Position numbers and translations under genes: made by a program
NCBI GenBank assembly: GCA_030536675.1
Contig: JAUNPM010000090.1
Coordinates: 1 to 6,683, forward strand
Reading direction: 5' to 3'
Length of the DNA: 6,683 nucleotides
DNA from: Clostridia bacterium
GTDB lineage: Bacteria > Bacillota > Clostridia > Lachnospirales > CAG-274
Notes under the pieces: model-generated
Told to the model about the DNA's origin: nothing
The model's input: only the letters and a program-made list of their open reading frames with translations
The model's database searches: none
Shown here: positions 1-5,555 of the stretch, piece by piece
How positions within the stretch are numbered: position 1 is the stretch's first letter
Layout of the letters: each line of letters opens with the position of its first letter

Positions 1-16
1 TAAATACTGGAAATAT

Positions 17-817
17 ATGTTTCTTGGGTATATGATGCTTGCTTTTATTATACTTGTTCATATGATGCAGCTTTCGGAATGGTATCTTGTTCCCGCTTTC
101 TTTTTGTATCTTATTGTAAGCGCCCTTGTTTGTCATAACTATGTATTGGGTATGATAGGCAATATGTACTACTTTTTAAGAAAGCCCGATAAAGCACAGA
201 AATTTTATAAAACAGCCGTTAAAAGAAATACAAGAAACGTAAAAGCTCTCTATAATTATGCTCTTGATGCTCTTCATCAGGGAAAAGCGGAAGAAGCTCT
301 TAAAGTCTTTCAGCGTGCAGAAAAAATCAATACCAAAGTTATTTTTGAAAAACTTATTCCTCTTGCCGTTTCAAGCTGTTATTGGGTTATGGGTAATATA
401 GACAAGGCAATTGAAACCATAGAAGAGCTTCAAAGCAAATTTAATTACATTAATCCCAACACCCTTACTACCCTTGCATATTTCTATCTTTTAAAAAACG
501 ACTTTGAAAAAGCAGAGGAGCTTACCAATCAGGCATTAAATGACAACCAAGCCTATGCCCCTGCGTGGGATAATTTGGGACAAATTTACTTTACACAGGG
601 CAATTACGAAAAGGCTGAAGAATATTTTAAAAAGGCTCTTGAATACAGAGAAAATATGACCGAAAGCCTTTATTATATGGGACTTATAGAAAAAATAAAG
701 GGAAATAAAGATTCAGCCTTAAAATATTTTTATAAATCATCTGAAGGATATATTTCAGCCTTAAGCACAGTAAAAAGAGAAGACATAGAAAAAGAAATAG
801 CCAAATTAAGCAATTAA
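17..817 (+). CDS. Membrane-anchored tetratricopeptide (TPR) repeat protein, possibly 5' partial
   Basis: The N-terminus is strongly hydrophobic, with two probable membrane helices at about residues 3-18 and 22-45. Residues 46-245 then look like six consecutive TPR units. The clearest are residues 75-107, 148-180 and 181-214, which show the usual G/Y...A...A pattern (for example NLGQIYFTQGNYEKAEEYF around 186-204). TPR arrays are protein-interaction scaffolds; with this topology the array would sit beside the membrane, but which side and which partner cannot be told. The frame is open from the left edge (codons from base 2 read KYWKY before the Met), and only a weak GGA at 9-11 precedes this ATG. 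The true start may therefore lie upstream, and more membrane segments may be missing. The stop is 20 bp before the next gene on the same strand, so co-transcription is likely. The fold is confident; the cellular role is unknown. Confidence 0.8.
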   Translation: MFLGYMMLAFIILVHMMQLSEWYLVPAFFLYLIVSALVCHNYVLGMIGNMYYFLRKPDKAQKFYKTAVKRNTRNVKALYNYALDALHQGKAEEALKVFQRAEKINTKVIFEKLIPLAVSSCYWVMGNIDKAIETIEELQSKFNYINPNTLTTLAYFYLLKNDFEKAEELTNQALNDNQAYAPAWDNLGQIYFTQGNYEKAEEYFKKALEYRENMTESLYYMGLIEKIKGNKDSALKYFYKSSEGYISALSTVKREDIEKEIAKLSN

Positions 818-837
818 AATAAAGAAGGGAATCTTAT

Positions 838-2034
838 ATGAAAAAATTTTTATGTATATTATCTGCATTTTTAATGCTTTTCCCTAATTTTGTATATGCA
901 GACAATATTACAGTACGCCTTGATAACAGCAATATTGAATTTACATCTGTATCACCTGCAATTATTGAGGGCAGGACAATGATACCCATAAGAGGTATAT
1001 TTGAAAATCTCGGATACGAGATCATATGGTACGGCGAAACAAAAACAGCTGTTTTTAAAAACAGCACTTCAAATATAGTTTTTCCTCTTAATGAATCTTA
1101 TTTCACATTAAACGGTGAAACAAAGCAACTTGATGTCCCCGCCTGTATTATAAACGGCTCTGCAATGATACCTCTTCGAGCGCTCGGTGAAGCAACGGGG
1201 CTTGATGTTTACTGGGACAATGAAACAAAAACCGTGGATCTCTATTCCTGCACACCTATTCCCGAAATGGATGCCATTGCCGAAAATATACATTATTACT
1301 GTTTTTCAAAGTCCGCTGTAGACAATTACATCGATATATTAAAAAGCGGTGAATACAAAAGTCCTTATGCAACCTACAGTGTTGACACAGAATTGTACAA
1401 CTACATTATTTTAGCTAATTTAGCTAAAAATTTAAGCGACTATATTAACACATATTTACCTGCTGCCCCTTATTCACAAGACTATATTGATTCGGTAAAC
1501 AGCATACTTTATGAGGCAAATCAATATTACATAGCGGTAGCCTCAGACAGTGAAACGGCAGATCCACAAAAGCTTAATACCGCCGTAAACAATTACACTG
1601 CCTTAAAAGAAAGCCTTAATACATTAATAGATTCAGAACTTAATAATTATATACTTTCTTTAAATGCCGATACACAGGAGCTTTCTTCATATAAGTCAAA
1701 TATAAACAGCATACTTAACGTGTCTGTTTCACCTTCTCTTGATTATAACAATGAAGAACGTTTTTTCAACAGTATTGAAGAGTATATATTAAGCCTGCGC
1801 AATGAAATAAATTCCGTAAGAGTTGCCGAAAATGTTAAGCCTTATAAATATGCTTTGATATGTGTTATTAATTCCGTAAACAAATCCATTGAAAACATAA
1901 ACTCAATTAAAATAAACGGAAGTATACAGAATTTCTATGATAAGTATAATATGATAAATGCCGAACAGGAATTTTATTCCAAAATAATAGAGGCATTTTT
2001 TGAAAATACCTCCGCACATTTATTTAAAAGCTGA
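838..2034 (+). CDS. Secreted stalk-domain protein (copper amine oxidase N-terminal-like domain)
   Basis: This 398-residue protein begins with a classical Sec signal peptide: KK at 2-3, a hydrophobic core at 4-15 and a probable cut after VYA (19-21). No lipobox is seen, so it is probably released or wall-associated. Residues 24-137 match the copper amine oxidase N-terminal-like (stalk) domain common in Clostridia. Two similar halves carry the hallmark turns: EGRTMIPIRGIFENLGYEI then W64 with ETKTAV, and GSAMIPLRALGEATGLDV then W126 with ETKTV. Despite the family name, no copper amine oxidase catalytic domain follows. Residues 138-398 are predicted mostly helical, rich in Asn, Tyr and Ser, and match nothing I recognise. 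The ribosome binding site AGAAGGGA (823-830) is 7 nt before the ATG. The gene follows the TPR gene by 20 bp, so the pair may act together at the cell surface (inference). Confidence 0.85.
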   Translation: MKKFLCILSAFLMLFPNFVYADNITVRLDNSNIEFTSVSPAIIEGRTMIPIRGIFENLGYEIIWYGETKTAVFKNSTSNIVFPLNESYFTLNGETKQLDVPACIINGSAMIPLRALGEATGLDVYWDNETKTVDLYSCTPIPEMDAIAENIHYYCFSKSAVDNYIDILKSGEYKSPYATYSVDTELYNYIILANLAKNLSDYINTYLPAAPYSQDYIDSVNSILYEANQYYIAVASDSETADPQKLNTAVNNYTALKESLNTLIDSELNNYILSLNADTQELSSYKSNINSILNVSVSPSLDYNNEERFFNSIEEYILSLRNEINSVRVAENVKPYKYALICVINSVNKSIENINSIKINGSIQNFYDKYNMINAEQEFYSKIIEAFFENTSAHLFKS

Positions 2035-2084
2035 ATTTATTGAATTTCTCTTACCTTTGGAAATCAAGACAAACTTTTATGTAC

Positions 2085-2138
2085 TTTATTTAAAAGGTCG
2101 ACCGTATTGAGAATCAATACGACCGACCTTTTAATAAA
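2085..2138. terminator. Long hairpin between convergent genes, probable bidirectional terminator
   Basis: Arms 2091-2110 and 2114-2133 are inverted copies around a GAA loop (2111-2113), with 18 of 20 positions complementary. If T2091 is bulged, six further A-T pairs (2085-2090 with 2133-2138) extend the base. AAAAGG on one side and CCTTTT on the other give a short U run after a G/C core in either direction. It lies between the stalk-protein gene (stop at 2034) and rex (stop at 2219), which converge on it. The two imperfect positions (2101/2123 and 2102/2122) are A-C mismatches in plus-strand RNA but G-U wobbles in minus-strand RNA, so the rex-side transcript folds better. The U run is only four bases, so termination efficiency is uncertain. 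Confidence 0.6.
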
Positions 2139-2218
2139 TAAAACAAATTTTCTTTTGTATGTTTCTTATAAACCACACCGATTGACAAAGAACCTAAAAC
2201 TTAAGAAACACCAAAATA

Positions 2219-2863
2219 TTATTTTTTTTCAAGCTCACTCAGCTTATATGATAATGTCATTACACTATCTGTCAAATGTACATTTTCAACTATAACATTA
2301 TCGGGAGTGTGCAAATCTATATGTGAAAAATTCCATATTCCCTTAACGCCGTTCTCAACAAGTATAGGAGATATTTGAGGTGCATTATTTTTAGGGATTG
2401 AAAGCACCGCAATGTCAACTCTGTTGTTTTTAAGAAAGGATTCAAGTTCTTCAACATTTTGTATAACAACATCTCCCGCCTTTTTGCCTATAAGCTCAAT
2501 ATTATTATCAAATGCTCCTATAAAATTAAATCCTCTTTTCTTAAAATTGCCGTAGTTTGCAAGAGCCTGTCCAAGGTTACCGGCACCTATGATTATCAGA
2601 TTGTATTCTCTGTCAAGTCCCAGTATCTTTTTAATTTCCTCATAAAGCATTTCCACATTATAACCATAGCCTCTTTGACCAAAGCAGCCGAATTTATTTA
2701 GATCCTGTCTTATTTGTGAAGCTGTAACATTCATTCTCCTGCTTAGTTCGTTAGAGGAAATTCTCATAATACCGTGCTCCAGCAGGTCGCCTAAATACCT
2801 GTAATATCTGGGCAATCTTTTTATAACGGCAATAGAAATTTTTTCATTTTCAATACTGCTCAT
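2219..2863 (-). CDS. rex: Redox-sensing transcriptional repressor Rex
   Basis: This 214-residue protein has the length and layout of Rex, a dimeric repressor that leaves DNA when NADH rises relative to NAD+ and usually controls fermentation and NAD-regeneration genes. Residues 10-68 form the winged-helix domain, with signatures RLPRYYRYL (16-24), TASQIRQDLNKFG (47-59) and GYGYNV (65-70). The Rossmann domain follows ILGLDREYN (80-88), with the dinucleotide motif G93-A-G95-N-L-G98 and an acidic D119 closing the second strand. The C-terminal GIWNF (175-179) and VENVHLTDSVMTLSYKL (192-208) are also family hallmarks. The position after WNF is S-H rather than the common A-P, a modest deviation. The ATG is preceded by AGGTGA (2876-2871) at 7-nt spacing. 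It is transcribed alone, divergent from cysK. Confidence 0.97.
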   Translation of the reverse strand: MSSIENEKISIAVIKRLPRYYRYLGDLLEHGIMRISSNELSRRMNVTASQIRQDLNKFGCFGQRGYGYNVEMLYEEIKKILGLDREYNLIIIGAGNLGQALANYGNFKKRGFNFIGAFDNNIELIGKKAGDVVIQNVEELESFLKNNRVDIAVLSIPKNNAPQISPILVENGVKGIWNFSHIDLHTPDNVIVENVHLTDSVMTLSYKLSELEKK

Positions 2864-2891
2864 AATTCATTCACCTTTTCCCGTTTTTTTT

Positions 2892-2920
2892 ATTATAAAA
2901 GAAATATCTTTTTTTGTCAA
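2892..2920 (-). promoter_or_regulatory. Consensus sigma-A promoter of rex
   Basis: On the minus strand, a perfect -35 TTGACA (2920-2915) and a perfect -10 TATAAT (2897-2892) are separated by exactly 17 nt. Transcription should begin near 2885, giving a leader of about 20 nt before the rex ATG that contains its AGGTGA ribosome binding site. Rex often represses its own gene, but I see no convincing Rex operator dyad (TTGT...ACAA type) across this promoter, so autoregulation is not supported by inspection. Confidence 0.88.
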
Positions 2921-3032
2921 TCTTCACTTTTAACACCCATTCCCAAAACTCCGAAAACATATTTTCATATTCTCTTTTAGATAAGTAAAATAATTTATTT
3001 ATAAAAAAATAGAAAAAATTACTAATTTCCTA

Positions 3033-3061
3033 TTGACAAAGTATGAAAACTGTGATATATT
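3033..3061 (+). promoter_or_regulatory. Sigma-A promoter of the cysK-metY operon
   Basis: A perfect -35 TTGACA (3033-3038) and a near-consensus -10 TATATT (3056-3061) are spaced by 17 nt, placing the start of transcription near 3068. A-rich tracts at about 3001-3020 could serve as an UP element. The predicted leader of about 50 nt is too short for a T-box or S-box riboswitch, so control is more likely by a DNA-binding protein. The -10 lies inside the dyad operator at 3051-3070. Confidence 0.85.
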
Positions 3062-3070
3062 AATATCACA
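3051..3070. promoter_or_regulatory. Perfect dyad operator over the -10 box of cysK
   Basis: Arms TGTGATAT (3051-3058) and ATATCACA (3063-3070) are exact inverted copies around the spacer ATTA. The element covers the -10 box and the predicted start of transcription, the usual position for a repressor that blocks RNA polymerase. The TGTGA/TCACA half-sites resemble CRP/FNR half-sites, but the 10-nt gap is not the 6-nt gap of that family. A cysteine- or sulfur-responsive repressor is plausible from the genes controlled; the actual protein is not identifiable here. Confidence 0.7.
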
Positions 3071-3102
3071 TTAAAACATATCAACTTTATAGGAAATATA
3101 TG

Positions 3103-3110
3103 AAAGGCGG
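3103..3110 (+). promoter_or_regulatory. Ribosome binding site deciding the cysK start
   Basis: AAAGGCGG ends 7 nt before the ATG at 3118, the usual spacing. An in-frame ATG at 3100 overlaps this region and has only a short AGGA (3091-3094) ahead of it. CysK proteins normally begin close to MAKIY, which supports 3118. Confidence 0.7.
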
Positions 3111-3117
3111 TTTTAGA

Positions 3118-4047
3118 ATGGCAAAAATTTATAACAGTATGACAGAATTAATTGGCGGGACTCCTCTTTTAAAAATAAATAATTTCAATAAAAAGCAAGG
3201 TATAGATAATTTATATGCTAAGCTTGAATATTTCAATCCCGCAGGAAGCGTTAAAGACAGAATTGCTCTTGCAATGATAGAAGATGCAGAAAAAAGCGGC
3301 AAGCTTAAAGCAGGCGCTACGATTATTGAACCCACAAGCGGAAACACAGGCATAGGCATTGCGGCAGTTTCCACAGCAAAAGGATACAAGGCAATACTTA
3401 CAATGCCCGAAACAATGAGCATTGAAAGACGAAACTTACTTAAAGCCTATGGTGCGGAAGTAGTTCTTACAGACGGAGCTAAAGGAATGAAAGGCGCTAT
3501 TGAAAAAGCCGAGGAGCTTAACAAAGAAATTGAAAACTCAATAATATTGGGACAGTTTGATAACGAATCAAATCCCAAAATGCACAAAGCCACAACAGGT
3601 CCCGAAATATGGAATGATTTAGACGGCAATGTAGATATATTTGTTGCAGGCGTAGGCACAGGCGGTACAATTACAGGTGTAGGTGAATATCTTAAAGAAA
3701 AAAATCCCACTGTCAAAATTGTTGCCGTTGAGCCCAAAAGCTCTCCCGTACTTTCCGAAGGTCACGGCGGCGCTCACAAAATACAGGGTATAGGTGCAGG
3801 CTTTGTTCCTAAAGTACTTAACACAAAAATATATGATGAAATAATTGCCGTTGAAAACGAAGACGCTTTTAAAACAGGAAAAGAATTTGCAAGATCCGAA
3901 GGCATTATTGTAGGCATATCTTCAGGGGCAGCTTTATGGGCAGCAGCTAAGCTTGCAAAAGATGAAGAGAACAAAGGTAAAAACATAGTAGTTCTTCTTC
4001 CCGACACAGGTGACAGATATTTATCAACTCCATTGTTTGCAGATTAA
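3118..4047 (+). CDS. cysK: Cysteine synthase A (O-acetylserine sulfhydrylase)
   Basis: This cytosolic PLP enzyme of fold type II replaces the acetyl group of O-acetyl-L-serine with sulfide to give L-cysteine. From the ATG at 3118 it is 309 residues, the normal CysK length. Visible hallmarks are NPAGSVKDR with the PLP lysine K46, the substrate loop TSGNTG (73-78), the phosphate-binding loop GTGGT (180-184), HKIQGIGAGFVP (220-231) and GISSGAA (266-272), whose S268 faces the PLP ring nitrogen. The C-terminus ends in a DTGDRYLST motif, typical of the family. A longer in-frame start at 3100 would add MKGGFR, which is not expected for CysK. The metY-type gene follows after 35 bp with no terminator, so the two form an operon under the promoter and operator at 3033-3070. 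Assignment to CysK rather than cystathionine beta-synthase rests on the length and the lack of regulatory domains. Confidence 0.95.
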   Translation: MAKIYNSMTELIGGTPLLKINNFNKKQGIDNLYAKLEYFNPAGSVKDRIALAMIEDAEKSGKLKAGATIIEPTSGNTGIGIAAVSTAKGYKAILTMPETMSIERRNLLKAYGAEVVLTDGAKGMKGAIEKAEELNKEIENSIILGQFDNESNPKMHKATTGPEIWNDLDGNVDIFVAGVGTGGTITGVGEYLKEKNPTVKIVAVEPKSSPVLSEGHGGAHKIQGIGAGFVPKVLNTKIYDEIIAVENEDAFKTGKEFARSEGIIVGISSGAALWAAAKLAKDEENKGKNIVVLLPDTGDRYLSTPLFAD

Positions 4048-4082
4048 TTAAAATTTACAGAGAAAGAACGAGGTAACATAAA

Positions 4083-5390
4083 ATGAGTAAAAAAACAAGA
4101 AATGAAAGAAATTTTAAATTTGAAACCTTACAGCTTCACGTTGGACAGGAAACACCCGATCCGGTAACAGATGCCAGAGCAGTACCTATTTATCAAACTT
4201 CATCTTACGTATTTAGAAACTGCGACCACGCAGCAGCAAGATTCGGTCTTGCAGACGCAGGCAATATTTACGGCAGACTTACAAATCCCACAGAAGATGT
4301 ATTTGAAAAGAGGATCGCAGCCCTTGAAGGCGGTGTTGCAGCTCTTGCTGTTGCTTCAGGAGCAGCAGCAATTACATATACTTTTGAAAATCTTGCACAA
4401 AGCGGCGATCATATTGTATCTGCTAAGAATATTTACGGCGGCACTTACAATTTACTTGCCCACACACTCCCTCAATACGGTATAAGCACTACATTTGTGG
4501 ATATTTTTGATTATGACTCAGTTGAAGACGCAATAAAAGAAAACACTAAGGCTGTATTTATCGAAACCTTAGGCAATCCAAATTCCGATGTTGTGGATAT
4601 TGAAAAAATTGCGGAAATTGCTCATAAGCACAAAATCCCTCTTGTTGTGGATTCAACCTTTGCCACACCTTATCTTGTAAGACCTATTGAATACGGTGCT
4701 GATATTGTTGTACATTCAGCTACTAAATTTATAGGCGGTCACGGCACAACAATAGGCGGTGTTATTGTAGACAGCGGAAAATTTGACTGGGAGGCATCAG
4801 GCAAGTTTGCTTCATTGACAGAGCCAAACCCAAGCTATCACGGCATCAGCTTTACAAAGGCAGTGGGAGCAGCTGCTTTTGTTACAAAAATAAGAGCTAT
4901 TCTTTTAAGAGATACGGGAGCTACAATTTCTCCTTTCCACGCATTTTTATTCCTTCAGGGACTTGAAACACTTTCATTAAGAGTTGAAAGACACGTTTCA
5001 AATGCTCTTAAGGTTGTGGAATATCTTAAAAATCATCCTCAAGTAGAGGCTGTTCATCATCCTTCAGTAACAGAGGATCCCGAACAAAAGAAACTTTATG
5101 CTAAATATTTCCCTAACGGAGGCGGTTCAATTTTTACATTTGAAATTAAAGGTGACGCTCAGAAGGCTAAGGACTTTATTGACAATCTTGAACTTTTCTC
5201 ACTCCTTGCAAATGTTGCAGATGTTAAATCACTTGTTATTCATCCTGCAACAACAACTCACAGCCAGTGCACAGAGGAAGAGCTTCTTGATCAGGGAATA
5301 AAGCCAAATACAATAAGACTTTCAATCGGTACTGAAAATATAGACGATATTATAGAAGATCTTGATGAGGCTTTTAAGGCTGTAAAATAA
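4083..5390 (+). CDS. metY: O-acetylhomoserine sulfhydrylase (Cys/Met metabolism PLP enzyme)
   Basis: This 435-residue fold-type-I PLP enzyme has the length of O-acetylhomoserine sulfhydrylases, which make homocysteine from O-acetylhomoserine and sulfide. Cystathionine gamma-synthases and lyases are usually shorter, near 380-400. Signatures are FETLQLHVGQETPDPVTDARAVPIYQ-like N-terminal sequence, YGRLTNPT (63-70) with Tyr and Arg that contact PLP phosphate of the partner subunit, SGAAA (92-96), D190 pairing with the PLP ring nitrogen, and HSATKFIGGHGT with Schiff-base lysine K215. The C-terminus carries NTIRLSIGTENIDDIIEDL. The ribosome binding site GAGG (4070-4073) lies 9 nt before the ATG. 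Placed 35 bp after cysK, it lets one operon send sulfide to both cysteine and homocysteine, and so methionine. Exact specificity (acetyl versus succinyl ester, minor lyase activity) cannot be settled from sequence. Confidence 0.93.
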   Translation: MSKKTRNERNFKFETLQLHVGQETPDPVTDARAVPIYQTSSYVFRNCDHAAARFGLADAGNIYGRLTNPTEDVFEKRIAALEGGVAALAVASGAAAITYTFENLAQSGDHIVSAKNIYGGTYNLLAHTLPQYGISTTFVDIFDYDSVEDAIKENTKAVFIETLGNPNSDVVDIEKIAEIAHKHKIPLVVDSTFATPYLVRPIEYGADIVVHSATKFIGGHGTTIGGVIVDSGKFDWEASGKFASLTEPNPSYHGISFTKAVGAAAFVTKIRAILLRDTGATISPFHAFLFLQGLETLSLRVERHVSNALKVVEYLKNHPQVEAVHHPSVTEDPEQKKLYAKYFPNGGGSIFTFEIKGDAQKAKDFIDNLELFSLLANVADVKSLVIHPATTTHSQCTEEELLDQGIKPNTIRLSIGTENIDDIIEDLDEAFKAVK

Positions 5391-5411
5391 TTTAATACAA
5401 CAAATATGTTT

Positions 5412-5442
5412 AAGGCGGAATTTAAAAATTTCCGCCTTTTTT
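5412..5442 (+). terminator. Intrinsic terminator of the cysK-metY operon
   Basis: AAGGCGGAA (5412-5420) pairs with TTCCGCCTT (5430-5438) around a 9-nt A/T-rich loop, and a run of six T (5437-5442) follows. It starts 21 nt after the metY stop. The loop can also pair partly (TTT with AAA), lengthening the stem. This separates the sulfur operon from the transporter gene downstream. Confidence 0.92.
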
Positions 5443-5475
5443 AATTAAAGTGCTTTTTTTATATTTGCATAAAAC

Positions 5476-5504
5476 TTGATTATTTAAAGTGATTGTTGTA
5501 TAAT
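5476..5504 (+). promoter_or_regulatory. Sigma-A promoter of the ecfA fusion gene
   Basis: A -35 TTGATT (5476-5481) and a perfect -10 TATAAT (5499-5504) are spaced by 17 nt, so transcription should start near 5511, about 45 nt before the ATG. The octamer TTAAAGTG occurs at 5445-5452 and again at 5484-5491, inside the spacer; with only two copies its meaning is unclear. A second TATAAT (5537-5542) lies too close to the ribosome binding site to be the main -10. The leader is too short for a typical riboswitch. Confidence 0.75.
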
Positions 5505-5555
5505 GAACATATTAATTGAAGAAAAATGTTAATTTATATAATGTGAGGATTTACA

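Larger units (their letters stand above)
3025..3097. repeat. Widely spaced perfect inverted repeat flanking the cysK core promoter
   Basis: ATTTCCTAT at 3025-3033 and its exact reverse complement ATAGGAAAT at 3089-3097 bracket the promoter. Their centres are 64 bp apart, close to six helical turns. The left copy abuts and overlaps the first base of the -35 box; the right copy lies in the leader, just upstream of the cysK start. Only the right copy should be transcribed, so this would act as a pair of DNA half-sites rather than as an RNA stem. The binding protein is unknown, and chance cannot be excluded in such AT-rich DNA. Confidence 0.45.

Noticed and set aside
1411..1428. Tandem duplication of the 9-mer TTAGCTAAT
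   Set aside because: Two copies only, in frame (encoding an L-A-N / L-A-K repeat); most likely a chance feature of helical coding sequence.
2107..2295. Plus-strand 62-codon open frame overlapping the hairpin and the end of rex
   Set aside because: It begins inside the hairpin, has no ribosome binding site and runs into rex coding sequence on the other strand.
2459..2701. Plus-strand 80-codon open frame antisense to rex
   Set aside because: Entirely inside rex, without a plausible start region or recognisable domain.
3051..3070. CRP/FNR site at the cysK promoter
   Set aside because: TGTGA and TCACA half-sites are present, but the gap is 10 nt rather than 6, so the dimer geometry does not fit that family.
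2921..3117. T-box or S-box (SAM) riboswitch ahead of the sulfur operon
   Set aside because: The promoter leaves a leader of only about 50 nt, and no conserved T-box sequence or SAM-aptamer helices are visible upstream.
3129..4007. Three antisense open frames across cysK (3129-3422, 3447-3737, 3774-4007)
   Set aside because: They lie fully within the strongly conserved cysK gene, lack family signatures and suitable ribosome binding sites, and reflect codon-bias shadows.
4171..5301. Plus-strand alternative frames within the metY gene (4171-4485 and 5098-5301)
   Set aside because: Low-complexity Leu/Gln-rich translations in a shifted frame of a clearly conserved enzyme; no independent support.
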